Shown one piece after another: positions 42,360 to 50,931 of a DNA stretch of 64,000 nt. Under the pieces are notes generated by a model that was given only the letters and a program-made list of their open reading frames with translations, was not told the DNA's origin and ran no database searches. The stretch covers positions 62,001-126,000 of the forward strand of contig QHBT01000029.1 in the NCBI GenBank assembly GCA_003244185.1, given 5' to 3'. This DNA is from Candidatus Dormiibacter spiritus (lineage in GTDB: Bacteria; Chloroflexota; Dormibacteria; Dormibacterales; Dormibacteraceae). A program made the position numbers and the translations under genes. Each line of letters opens with the position of its first letter. Within the stretch, counting starts at the first letter, position 1.

Positions 42360-44461
42360 GACTTGTCGACCCTCATCAGCACCGCCACTGAGCGCTCTTG
42401 CACAGGCACCTGGCCGCCCGCCCGGTAGTAGCGCACCAGCGGGTCGGCCGTGTCCAGAACCCGCTTCCAGCGCTGGCCGAAACCGCGGGGCAGGGAAAAG
42501 CGGATGGGCTCGAAGTGGGCGTTGAAGAGCAGGAAGATCGAATCGTCGATCACCTTGCGGCCTCGCAGGTCCGGACTGGCGATCTCGTCGCCGTTCAGGT
42601 AGACGGCCAGTGAGCGGGCAAAGCCGACATTCCAGTCGGCGGAGGTCATGCGGCCGCCGTCGGGTCGAAACCAGCCGATATCACTGGTCTCCTCGGCTTG
42701 GATCTCGCGGCCGGCGAACCAGCGCCGGCGCCTGAAGACCGGGTGCGCCCGGCGAAATTCGATCAGCTTGGTGCAGAAAGCGAGAAGGTCGTAGTCGACC
42801 TTGCTCCAGTCGAACCAGCTGATCTCGTTGTCCTGACAGTAGGCGTTGTTGTTGCCCCCCTGAGAGCGGCCGAACTCGTCGCCGCCCAGGAGCATGGGCA
42901 CGCCCTGGGAGAACATGATGGTGGCCAGAAAGTTGCGCTTCTGACGCTGGCGCAGGGCGTTGACAGCGGGATCGGGGCTGGGCCCCTCCTCGCCGCAGTT
43001 CCAGGAGCGGTTGTAGCTCTCGCCGTCGCGGTTGCCCTCACCGTTTGCCTCGTTGTGCTTCAGGTTGTAGGAGACGAGGTCGTCAAGCGTGAAACCGTCG
43101 TGACAGGTGACGAAGTTGATGCTGGCGTAAGGCCGGCGGCCATCCAGTTGATAGAGGTCGGAGGAGCCCGTGAAACGCATGGCGAATTCGCCCAGCGTGG
43201 CTGCCTCGCCCCGCCAGTAGTCGCGCACGCAGTCGCGGTACTTCCCGTTCCACTCCGACCAGAGCACTGGGAAGTTGCCCACCTGGTAACCGCCCTCACC
43301 GACGTCCCAGGGCTCCGCTATCAACTTCACCTGAGAGAGGATCGGATCCTGCTGGACCAGGTCGAAGAAGGCCGACAGCCTGTCGACGTCGTGCAGCTCG
43401 CGCGCCAGGGTGGCGGCAAGGTCGAAGCGAAAGCCATCCACGTGCATGTCCGTGACCCAGTAGCGGAGGCTGTCCATGATCATCTGGAGGACGTGCGGAT
43501 GGCGCATGTTGAGGCTGTTCCCGGTGCCCGTGTAGTCCATGCAGTAGCGCGGGTTGTCGGCGATGAGCCGGTAATAGGCGGCGTTGTCGATGCCCCGGAA
43601 ACAGAGAGTTGGGCCCAGGTGGTTGCCCTCGGCTGTGTGGTTGTAGACAACGTCGAGGATGACCTCGATACCTGCTCTGTGCAGGTTCTTCACCATCTGC
43701 TTGAACTCCTGCACCTGCTGGCCGCGCTGCCCGCTGGAGCTGTACTCGTTGTGGGGCGCGAAATAGCCGATCGAGTTGTAGCCCCAGTAGTTGCGCAGGC
43801 CGAGCTGGTTCAGGCGGTTGTCGTGCACGAACTGGTGCACGGGCAGCAGCTCGACAGCCGTGATCCCCAGGTTCTGGAGGTACTGGATCGCTTCGGGCGT
43901 GCCGAGTCCGGCGTAGGTGCCGCGCAGGTCGGGCGGAAGTTGCGGATGCAGCTTTGTCATGCCCTTGACGTGCACCTCGTAGATGACTGTCTCGTGCCAG
44001 GGGATGCGCAGGTGCCGGTCCTCTTCCCAGCTGAACCAGGGATCGCTGACCACCGACTTGGGCACATAGGGCCCGCTGTCGGTGGGGTCCAAGGCCAGGT
44101 CCTGGGCCGGGTTGCTCTGGTCGTAGGCGAAGATGGTGGCGTTCCAGTGCACGACACCCTCGATTGCCTTGGCGTAAGGATCGAGCAGGAGCTTGGCGGG
44201 ATTGCAGCGCACTCCGTGATCAGGTGAGTAGGGGCCATGCACGCGGAAGCCGTAGCGATGACCGGGCCTGATGTTGGGCACGTAGGCGTGCCAACAATGC
44301 GCGGTGACCTCGGGCAGAGCTAGCCGAGTCTCCTCACCGCCGGCTCCGTCGAACAAACAAAGTTCGACCTTCTCGGCTACCTCCGAGAAGATCGAGAAGT
44401 TGGTGCCCACACCGTCGAAATGCGCACCCAAGGGGTAGGGCTGTCCCGGCCAAATCTCCAT
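42356..44461 (-). CDS. treX: glycogen debranching enzyme GlgX/TreX
   Basis: GH13_11 debranching enzyme of 701 residues that removes alpha-1,6 branches to give linear chains for TreY. N-terminal CBM48 (PLGAHFDGVGTNFSIFSEVA), then VYEVHVKGMT, VILDVVYNHTAEGN, GFRFDLAATLARELH (nucleophile Asp), LIAEPWDVGEGGYQVGNFP (acid/base Glu), FVTCHDGFTLDDLV, and LLGGDEFGRSQGGNNNAYCQ. First gene of the leftward trehalose operon. The promoter must lie in the 605-bp spacer before malQ. Confidence 0.96.
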   Translation of the reverse strand: MEIWPGQPYPLGAHFDGVGTNFSIFSEVAEKVELCLFDGAGGEETRLALPEVTAHCWHAYVPNIRPGHRYGFRVHGPYSPDHGVRCNPAKLLLDPYAKAIEGVVHWNATIFAYDQSNPAQDLALDPTDSGPYVPKSVVSDPWFSWEEDRHLRIPWHETVIYEVHVKGMTKLHPQLPPDLRGTYAGLGTPEAIQYLQNLGITAVELLPVHQFVHDNRLNQLGLRNYWGYNSIGYFAPHNEYSSSGQRGQQVQEFKQMVKNLHRAGIEVILDVVYNHTAEGNHLGPTLCFRGIDNAAYYRLIADNPRYCMDYTGTGNSLNMRHPHVLQMIMDSLRYWVTDMHVDGFRFDLAATLARELHDVDRLSAFFDLVQQDPILSQVKLIAEPWDVGEGGYQVGNFPVLWSEWNGKYRDCVRDYWRGEAATLGEFAMRFTGSSDLYQLDGRRPYASINFVTCHDGFTLDDLVSYNLKHNEANGEGNRDGESYNRSWNCGEEGPSPDPAVNALRQRQKRNFLATIMFSQGVPMLLGGDEFGRSQGGNNNAYCQDNEISWFDWSKVDYDLLAFCTKLIEFRRAHPVFRRRRWFAGREIQAEETSDIGWFRPDGGRMTSADWNVGFARSLAVYLNGDEIASPDLRGRKVIDDSIFLLFNAHFEPIRFSLPRGFGQRWKRVLDTADPLVRYYRAGGQVPVQERSVAVLMRVDKS

Positions 44462-44731
44462 ACGTCCGTCCGCAACGGTACGGTCAGCGCGTGATCCACC
44501 GTCGCCGTCGATCAGGCTTGTCGGCCGGCGCCAGCTACAGTCCAGGGAAGTGACGGAGCAGCAAAATCAACGGCAACGGGAGGCACGCCTCCCCTTCCAA
44601 AACCCCACCAGGTGGGCGTTGGACGGATGCCTCCCTCGGCGCCAAACACTTCAGGCGGACGGCCGTGTGTACTTCGCACTGGCCGGCGCCGAGGTCCGGC
44701 TGGGATGAACCCCCAGCCCATCGACCTAACT
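44462..44731. other. spacer between treX and repeat copy B
   Basis: Part of the 605-bp divergent gap between treX and malQ. It holds a small GC-rich hairpin (GGGAGG-CACG-CCTCCC, 44578-44593) and no credible gene. Short open frames on both strands continue into the repeat and look noncoding. The treX promoter should be here but no clear hexamers stand out. Confidence 0.5.
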
Positions 44732-45033
44732 TGTCCGGTCCCCGAGATCTTGAGAACCCGAGCAGGGATTTTGCGTCCTCCCCCCGCAGCTGCGGGGGGA
44801 GGCTCGGAGGGGGGCGTCAGCGGCCCACCTTGCCCCCGCCGCCCTGTGGTGAGACCTTTGCGTCCAAGGTCCGTCAAACCCCTCTCGAGGGCCCAGGAGC
44901 TGCGGCGAGATGCCCAAGGACCGAAATGGCGGCTCTGGTCCAGCCTGCAATCCAAGGCCCCCCACCTGCCTCCCCCCGGGCGGGGGGAGGACGACCTCAA
45001 CCAAGAGCGTCTCAGCTACTCGGGGACCGGGCA
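44732..45033 (-). repeat. 300-bp repeat element with terminal inverted repeats, copy B (inverted relative to copy A)
   Basis: Reverse complement matches 27810-28108 almost throughout, with scattered substitutions and one- to four-base indels. Left end TGTCCGGTCCCCGAG is intact; the right end reads CCGGGCA instead of CCGGACA. Inner inverted blocks (GTCCTCCCCCC) are kept, as is a hairpin of CCTCCCCCCGCAGCTGCGGG type at about 44774-44796. Sits in the treX/malQ divergent spacer, 34 bp before malQ. Confidence 0.87.
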
Positions 45034-45066
45034 GCCTAACGTCCGTCCACGAGCGCGGCGGGAGTC

Positions 45067-46914
45067 ATGAACTCCGCTCACAGACCTGTCGCCGAGCAGC
45101 AGGTTCGTGCGCGCGCCTGGCGGGTGGCGATGGGTTATCACGACCAGGAAGGCCGCTGGCAGGAGCCTGCACCCGAGGTGCTCGAGCGCATCCTGGCGGC
45201 TTTGGGAGGCGGTGCAGACCTTCCCCCACCGCGCCGGCCGGTTCGGTTCCTCCGGCCAGGCCGATCACTCGCGCTGAACGAAGCGCACGAGCTTCTCACC
45301 GAGGACGGAGCGGTGCTGACTCTCGCAGGCAGGACGCCGGCTGACCTGCCCGCCGGCTACCACGAGCTGCGCCGCCTTGCCGATGGAGCTCGGCAGCGGC
45401 TGATTGTCAGCCCGGGCGTTTGCCGCTCTCCCAGCGATGCGAGGGCATGGGCCTGGGCGGTCCAGCTCTATGCTTTGCGTTCGCGCGCCAGCTGGGGCCT
45501 GGGCGATCTGGCCGACCTGCGTGAACTCGGGCGGTGGTCGAAGGCGGAGCTGGGTGCCGGCGGCGTCCTGCTCAACCCGCTGCACGCCGCTCTGCCGACT
45601 CTGCCTCAGCAGCCCAGCCCCTACTACCCGGCCAGCCGGCGCTTCCGCAGTCCCCTCTACCTGCGGGTCGAGGAGGCGCCGGGGGCCGAGCGGCTGGGCG
45701 GCCGCCTCGAGCCCCTGGCCAGTGCGGGCCGGGCGCTGAATCAGGCCCGGCTGATCGACCGCGACCGCGTCTTCCAGCTCAAGCTCGAAGCGCTGGCGGC
45801 CGTTTTTGAGACGTGGTCCGGCGACCCCGACTTGGATCGCTACGCCGAGCGGGAGGGCGCCGGACTGCGCGACTTCGCCCACTTCTGCGTGTTGAGCGAG
45901 GAGCACGGCTCGCCCTGGCAGCGCTGGCCCCAGGAGCTGCACCGACCTGACTCCCCTGCCGTGGCTCGGTTTGCAAAGGCGAAACGCCAGCGCGTGCGGT
46001 TCCACGAGTGGCTGCAGTGGCTGCTAGACAGGCAGCTGGCGGCAGCCGCCGGCGAGATCGGGCTGATCAATGACATGGCTGTCGGCGTGCAGAGCGACGG
46101 AGCTGACACCTGGCTCTGGCCCGACGCTTTCGCAGAAGGCGTCTCAGTCGGCGCCCCACCTGACTCCTTCAACCCGGCCGGCCAGAACTGGGGTGTCCTC
46201 CCCTTTCATCCGTGGCGGCTCGGGCAGGCGGGCTATGAGCCCTTCATCCAGACGGTGCGGGCAGCTTTCCGCCACGGCGCCGGACTGCGCTTCGATCACG
46301 TGATGGGACTGTTCAGGCTGTTCTGGATCCCAGCCGGCTCAGACGGCAGCCAGGGCGCCTACGTTCACTATCCCTTCGGTGACCTGCTCGACGTCCTGGC
46401 GCTCGAGTCCCAGCGCGCGGGCGCCTTCGTCGTGGGCGAGGACCTGGGCACCGTGGAGCCGGGGACGCGTGAGGAACTGAGCCGCCGGGAAGTCCTCTCC
46501 TACCGCCTGCTCTGGTTCGAGGAGCAGCCGCCGGAGAGCTACCCGGCGCGGGCGCTGGCGGCGCTCACCACTCACGACCTCCCCACGCTGGCCGGCGTCT
46601 GGGGCGGCGTGGACACGGATCCGGAGATCAGAGACCGGCTTCGCGAGCACGCCGGCTTGACCGGCGAGGAGACAGTGGCGGAGGTGATAGGTCCGGCGCA
46701 CAGAGCTCTGGCCCGCAGCCCAGCCCAGATTCTCAGCGCCACGCTGGAGGATGCTCTAGGCGTCGCCGAACGGCCCAATCATCCCGGCGGGGACGCTGAC
46801 TGGCCGAACTGGCGCCTGGCCCTGCCGCTATCACTGGAGCAGATTCAAGCGCAGGCAGGCGTCGCCCAAGTCGCCAGGGCGTTGAGCTCCGGCGAGCTGA
46901 GCGACTCTCGCTGA
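45067..46914 (+). CDS. malQ: 4-alpha-glucanotransferase (amylomaltase)
   Basis: GH77 enzyme, 615 residues, disproportionating maltodextrins. N-terminal helical extension, then WAVQLYALRSRASWGLGDLA, NPLHAALPTLPQQPSPYYPA, INDMAVGVQSDGADTWLWPD, GLRFDHVMGLFRLFWIP (nucleophile Asp), FVVGEDLGTVEPGTREEL (acid/base Glu) and TTHDLPTLAGVW. Rightward, divergent from treX and followed 29 bp later by the GH15 gene. Supplies or uses chains around the TreXYZ route. Confidence 0.95.
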   Translation: MNSAHRPVAEQQVRARAWRVAMGYHDQEGRWQEPAPEVLERILAALGGGADLPPPRRPVRFLRPGRSLALNEAHELLTEDGAVLTLAGRTPADLPAGYHELRRLADGARQRLIVSPGVCRSPSDARAWAWAVQLYALRSRASWGLGDLADLRELGRWSKAELGAGGVLLNPLHAALPTLPQQPSPYYPASRRFRSPLYLRVEEAPGAERLGGRLEPLASAGRALNQARLIDRDRVFQLKLEALAAVFETWSGDPDLDRYAEREGAGLRDFAHFCVLSEEHGSPWQRWPQELHRPDSPAVARFAKAKRQRVRFHEWLQWLLDRQLAAAAGEIGLINDMAVGVQSDGADTWLWPDAFAEGVSVGAPPDSFNPAGQNWGVLPFHPWRLGQAGYEPFIQTVRAAFRHGAGLRFDHVMGLFRLFWIPAGSDGSQGAYVHYPFGDLLDVLALESQRAGAFVVGEDLGTVEPGTREELSRREVLSYRLLWFEEQPPESYPARALAALTTHDLPTLAGVWGGVDTDPEIRDRLREHAGLTGEETVAEVIGPAHRALARSPAQILSATLEDALGVAERPNHPGGDADWPNWRLALPLSLEQIQAQAGVAQVARALSSGELSDSR

Positions 46915-46943
46915 GCAGCCGCCACGTGGTGAGATAGAGGGAC

Positions 46944-48818
46944 ATGCAACAAGACGCTCCGGTCGACGCCAAGGGCACGACAGGGAAGAGCAACCGCCAG
47001 ACGCCCAACGCCTATCCGCCCATCGGCGACTACGCCTTCATCAGCGACTGCCACTCGACGGCGCTCGTCAGCACCGATGCGTCGATCGACTGGTGCTGCC
47101 TGCGCCGGGTCGACGCCGGCAGCTGCTTCGGCCGCCTCCTCGACTGGCAGACCGGCGGCTACTGCTCCATCACTCCCTGCAGCGAGACCTACGCCAGCCA
47201 CCGCGAGTACGTATCGGACACCATGGTCCTCAAAACGACCTTCACCACTGGTGGCGGCGAGGCGACGGTGATCGACTGCTTCGCAATGCGCACCGGCGGC
47301 CGCGAGCAGCCGCTGATGGAGCTGATCCGCATCATCGAGGGAGTCCGGGGCAGGGTCGATTTCGACCTCGAAATCGTTCCCCGCTTCGACTACGGAGAGA
47401 TGAGGCCGTGGCTCCGCCGAGCGGGCATCCGCACCTGGGCGGTGATCGGCGGCGACGACGGAATGCTGGTCAGCAGCGACGTGGAGCTGAGCCTCGGCGA
47501 TCACCATGACCTGCGAGCCCAGGTTTCGGTCCACGGCGAAGAACGGATCAGGCTGGTGATCCAAGCCAAACCGCCCACCGAGTTGGACGACGGCGCCTGG
47601 GATCCCGTGACGGCCGACGTCATCGACGAGCACCTGAAGAGCACTGTTGCCTGGTGGCGGCGGTGGACGAAGCGGGCCACTTTCGGCGGCCCCGACCGCC
47701 CCGCTGTGCTGCGCAGCGCGCTGGTGCTGAAGGCGTTGACCAACGCGCCGACCGGAGCCATCGCGGCTGCGGCGACCACCTCGCTGCCCGAGGAGATCGG
47801 CGGCCCGCGCAATTGGGACTACCGCTACAGCTGGATCCGCGACTCCTATCTCAGCGTGCACTCGCTGGCCCTGATCGGCTGCGACAAGGAGGCCGACGGC
47901 TTCCGCCGCTTCATGCAGCGCAGCTCGGCAGGTTCAGCGGATGAGCTGCAGATCATGTACGGCGTGGGCGGCGAGCGGCGCCTGACCGAGATCGTGCTGC
48001 CGCTGGAGGGCTATCGGGGCTCCCGGCCTGTCCGGATCGGCAACGCCGCCTCTGAGCAGCTGCAGCTGGACGCCTACGGGGAGCTGCTCCTGCTGACCTG
48101 GATCTGGCATCGCCGCGGCCACTCTCCCGACGATGACTACTGGCGCTTCCTGGCCGAGCTGGTCGACGTGGCGGCGGAGCGCTGGCGCGAGCCGGACTCA
48201 GGCATCTGGGAGATGCGCGGCCCCCGCCGCCACTTCGTGCATTCCAAGGTCATGTGCTGGGCGGCCGTCGACCGCGGCCTCCAGCTGGCCGTCGAGTGCA
48301 TGCGCCAGGCGCCGCTCGACCGCTGGCGCAAGACGCTGAAGGAGATGCGGGAATCGATCGACGCCAACGGTGTGGACAAAAAGCGCGGCTGCTTTGTGCA
48401 GTCGTACAAGAGCCGGCAGCTGGACGCCGCGCTGCTCACGCTGCCCAACGTCGGCTACTGCGAGTACGACGATCCCCGCATGGTCGCGACAGTGGAAGCC
48501 ATCCGGGCCGAGCTCGAGCAGGAGGGGCTGATCCTGCGCTACAGGACCGACAAGGTCAACGATGGTGTCAAGGGGGGCCGGGAGGGCTACTTTCTCGCCT
48601 GCACGTTCTGGCTCGTCGACTGCCTGGCCGGGCAGCGCCGCTTCGCCGAGGCGCGAGAGGTCTTCGATCGGGCCACTGCCGCCGGCAATGACCTGGGCCT
48701 ATTTGCCGAGGAGTTCGATCCCGAGAGCGGTCAGCTGCTCGGCAACTTCCCCCAAGCGTTCACTCACCTGGCGCACATCGCGGCCGCCGTGCGGCTATCG
48801 GAGGCCAGCCGCGCCTGA
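46944..48818 (+). CDS. GH15 family protein (glucoamylase/trehalase type)
   Basis: 624 residues of bacterial GH15. N-terminal beta-sandwich part (YPPIGDYAFISDCHSTALVS, IDWCCLRRVDAGSCFGRLLD), linker, then (alpha/alpha)6 barrel with RNWDYRYSWIRDSYLSVHSL, the first catalytic Glu region IMYGVGGERRLTEIVLPLEG, and the second GLFAEEFDPESGQLLGNFPQ. Relatives include mycobacterial-type GH15 trehalases, glucodextranases and glucoamylases; beside treXYZ and malQ a trehalase or maltodextrin hydrolase is likely. Likely in operon with malQ. Confidence 0.9.
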   Translation: MQQDAPVDAKGTTGKSNRQTPNAYPPIGDYAFISDCHSTALVSTDASIDWCCLRRVDAGSCFGRLLDWQTGGYCSITPCSETYASHREYVSDTMVLKTTFTTGGGEATVIDCFAMRTGGREQPLMELIRIIEGVRGRVDFDLEIVPRFDYGEMRPWLRRAGIRTWAVIGGDDGMLVSSDVELSLGDHHDLRAQVSVHGEERIRLVIQAKPPTELDDGAWDPVTADVIDEHLKSTVAWWRRWTKRATFGGPDRPAVLRSALVLKALTNAPTGAIAAAATTSLPEEIGGPRNWDYRYSWIRDSYLSVHSLALIGCDKEADGFRRFMQRSSAGSADELQIMYGVGGERRLTEIVLPLEGYRGSRPVRIGNAASEQLQLDAYGELLLLTWIWHRRGHSPDDDYWRFLAELVDVAAERWREPDSGIWEMRGPRRHFVHSKVMCWAAVDRGLQLAVECMRQAPLDRWRKTLKEMRESIDANGVDKKRGCFVQSYKSRQLDAALLTLPNVGYCEYDDPRMVATVEAIRAELEQEGLILRYRTDKVNDGVKGGREGYFLACTFWLVDCLAGQRRFAEAREVFDRATAAGNDLGLFAEEFDPESGQLLGNFPQAFTHLAHIAAAVRLSEASRA

Positions 48819-48829
48819 GCGAGCGGGCC

Positions 48830-48943
48830 TGACCTGGCGCCCAGTGGTTGAGACGCTGCTGGCTGGAGTGGTCCTCCCTCCGCAAGCGGGGGGAGGAGCC
48901 AAAAACGCCCGCTTGCCAGCCCAGGAATTCGGCGACTGGACGT
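48830..48943 (+). repeat. repeat element copy C, internally deleted (about 114 bp)
   Basis: Left part matches the left arm of copy A (TGAGACGCT, then GGTCCTCC); right part matches its right arm (GCGGGGGGAGGA, CAAAAA, GCCxGCTxG, end GACTGGAC). The 190-bp middle present in A and B is missing, as in internal-deletion derivatives of MITEs. More diverged than A versus B. Its right end coincides with the GTG start of the next gene. Confidence 0.7.
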
Positions 48944-49280
48944 GTTAGCACGCCGCCGCTACCACGCCTACGACGAGCGGGCAGAGCGACTCACCTGGAC
49001 GCTGAGCACAGTCATCCAAAGCCTGCTGGCCGCCCGCTTCGGACTGGAGCTGCTGGGCTTGACAGGCCTGCCGGGAAGCACTCTCCTGCTGAGTGTGACC
49101 CGGCCGCTGCTGCTGCCCTTCGATCCGCTGAAGCCTCCGATCTGGTGGCTGCAGGACCAGGGCGACCCGCCCTTCCACTTCGAGCCCATCGTGCTGGTGG
49201 CGATGATGGGCTACGGCATACTCGGCTGGCTGGCCGGCCTCTTGGTCGCCATCCTCAGCAACCGCCGACCTCCGGCCTGA
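48942..49280 (+). CDS. YggT-like membrane protein
   Basis: 112 residues with two or three membrane helices: LSTVIQSLLAARFGLELLGL, then TRPLLLPFDPLKPP (the T-x-P-x-x-x-PF pattern of YGGT proteins), and a C-terminal VAMMGYGILGWLAGLLVAIL. YggT relatives are linked to division and osmotic tolerance, roles unproven. The GTG start falls on the edge of repeat copy C, so the original 5' end may have been replaced. Confidence 0.65.
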   Translation: MLARRRYHAYDERAERLTWTLSTVIQSLLAARFGLELLGLTGLPGSTLLLSVTRPLLLPFDPLKPPIWWLQDQGDPPFHFEPIVLVAMMGYGILGWLAGLLVAILSNRRPPA

Positions 49281-49346
49281 GCGCTGAGTCTGCCCATGCC
49301 GTCCCAGCCAGCGGCCAGGCGCAACTGTTAGCGCGGCCTCTGGCCG

Positions 49347-49352
49347 GATACT
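49347..49352 (+). promoter_or_regulatory. putative -10 hexamer of the LLM-hemerythrin gene (leaderless)
   Basis: GATACT six bases before the GTG at 49359, the same hexamer and spacing as at crtE. No Shine-Dalgarno sequence. Inferred. Confidence 0.45.
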
Positions 49353-49358
49353 CGGAGC

Positions 49359-50870
49359 GTGGCCGACTACCACCACGACCTGCTCTTCGGGGCCTTCCTG
49401 CTCCCGAACGCGCGTGACCAGCAGGCGGTCGTAGCCGCAGCGGAGACGGCGGACGACCTGGGCCTCGACATCGTCGCCTTCCAGGACCATCCCTATCAGC
49501 CGGCGTTCCTGGACGTCTGGACGCTGCTGTCCTACGTGGCCGCTCGAACCAAACGGATCAGGCTCTTCCCCGACGTCGCCAATGTGCCTCTGCGACCGCC
49601 CGCCGTCCTGGCCCGCAGCGCCGCCGCTCTCGACATCCTCAGCGGTGGACGTGTCGAGCTCGGCCTGGGTGCCGGCGGCTTTCTGGACGCGATAGTGTCG
49701 ATGGGCGGACCCCGCCGCTCCGTATCAGAGCACGTGGAAGCGCTGGCCGAGGCCATAACCGTGATCCGCAGCCTCTGGCGGCCCGGACCGCCGGTTCACT
49801 TCAAGGGCTCGTACTACTTCCTGGAAGGAGCACGGCCCGGCCCGGTCCCCCCGCATCCGATCGGCATCTGGCTCGGGGCCTACAAGCGGCGGATGCTGCA
49901 GCTCACCGGCCGGACCGCCGATGGCTGGATTCCCTCCCTCGGTTATGCCGCGCCCGAGGACCTGCGCAGGATGAACCTGACCATCGACAGCGCCGCCCAG
50001 GACGCCGGACGTGATCCGGCCGAGATTCGGCGCGCCCTAAACATCAGCGGCACCTTCGGACCGCCGGGCTCGGGATTCCTGAATGGACCGGCCACGGAGT
50101 GGGCTGAGCAGCTCGCTGAGCTCGCGCTGCTGGACGGGATGAGCACGTTCATCCTGGGCTCCGGACCGGAAATCGCCGCGGACCTGCGGCGCTTCGCTGA
50201 AGAGGTTGCGCCCGCCGTCCGCGAGGCCGTCAGCCGAGAGAGGCAGCGTCGCTCGGCCCTCCCACCAACTGGACCGGCAAGCCCTGCGGTCGCGGCAGCC
50301 GGGCCTCAGCCGACTGCCGATCGTCCTGCCCGCGAGGCAGCGCGTGAAGCAGAGCGGCTGGTGAGCCAAGAGGAGCCGATCAGCCGCGTCGGCCGTGCGG
50401 GACAGCAGATGCTGCTTGCCGTTCACGAGCACCTGAGGTTGGAGCTGGCGAAGCTTCGCGAAGTGATCACGGAGGTCGCGGAGGGCAGGGCCTCTGCGGC
50501 CCAAGCCAGGTCGTATCTGAACCAGATGACCATGCGGCAGAACTACTGGACGCTCGGCGCGTTCTGTGCCGCCTACTGCCGCGTTGTGAGCGTCCACCAC
50601 GCGATCGAGGACCAGCAGATGTTCGCCGATCTCAGGGCGGCTGACCAGTCACTGGGCCCGATCCTGGAGCGCCTCCGCCACGAACACGAGGGGATCGCCC
50701 GGGTTCTGGCCGAGGTCGACGCCGCCCTGGTCGCAATGGTGGACGACGAAAACCGTCTCAGCGACACCCAGGCAGCTGTCGACCACTTGGCGGATCTTCT
50801 GCTGGCCCACTTGAGGGACGAAGAGGAGCAGCTGCTGGAACCGATAGGCCGCCTGGGGATTCGAATCTAG
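49359..50870 (+). CDS. fusion: LLM-type flavin/F420 oxidoreductase plus hemerythrin HHE domain
   Basis: 503 residues, two domains. Residues about 1-290: luciferase-like monooxygenase TIM barrel (FGAFLLPNARDQQAVVAAAE, RIRLFPDVANVPLRPPAVLA, AALDILSGGRVELGLGAGGF, GIWLGAYKRRMLQLTGRTAD). A Pro/Ala linker follows (about 305-335). Residues about 350-500: hemerythrin-like four-helix bundle with the iron ligands spread over the helices (AVHEHLR, SVHHAIEDQQMF, LRHEHEGI, LLAHLRDEEEQLL). The fusion suggests O2 or redox sensing tied to a flavin/F420 reaction. Substrate unknown. Monocistronic with a leaderless-type promoter. Confidence 0.88.
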   Translation: MADYHHDLLFGAFLLPNARDQQAVVAAAETADDLGLDIVAFQDHPYQPAFLDVWTLLSYVAARTKRIRLFPDVANVPLRPPAVLARSAAALDILSGGRVELGLGAGGFLDAIVSMGGPRRSVSEHVEALAEAITVIRSLWRPGPPVHFKGSYYFLEGARPGPVPPHPIGIWLGAYKRRMLQLTGRTADGWIPSLGYAAPEDLRRMNLTIDSAAQDAGRDPAEIRRALNISGTFGPPGSGFLNGPATEWAEQLAELALLDGMSTFILGSGPEIAADLRRFAEEVAPAVREAVSRERQRRSALPPTGPASPAVAAAGPQPTADRPAREAAREAERLVSQEEPISRVGRAGQQMLLAVHEHLRLELAKLREVITEVAEGRASAAQARSYLNQMTMRQNYWTLGAFCAAYCRVVSVHHAIEDQQMFADLRAADQSLGPILERLRHEHEGIARVLAEVDAALVAMVDDENRLSDTQAAVDHLADLLLAHLRDEEEQLLEPIGRLGIRI

Positions 50871-50931
50871 TTTCCTCGCCCGGCCGTGCGGCGGCCGGCT
50901 TTTCGGCGGCGGTCATAATGCCGCTCCAGTG

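Noticed and set aside
42698-44227. 509-codon open frame on the plus strand opposite treX.
   Set aside because: Antisense of GH13 motifs, Val/Ala-rich without any recognisable fold; treX explains the region.
50856-50868. GGGATTCGAATCT resembles a tRNA T-loop and 3' side.
   Set aside because: It is the in-frame end of the LLM-hemerythrin gene (Gly-Ile-Arg-Ile-stop); no acceptor stem, anticodon arm or D arm can be drawn upstream.
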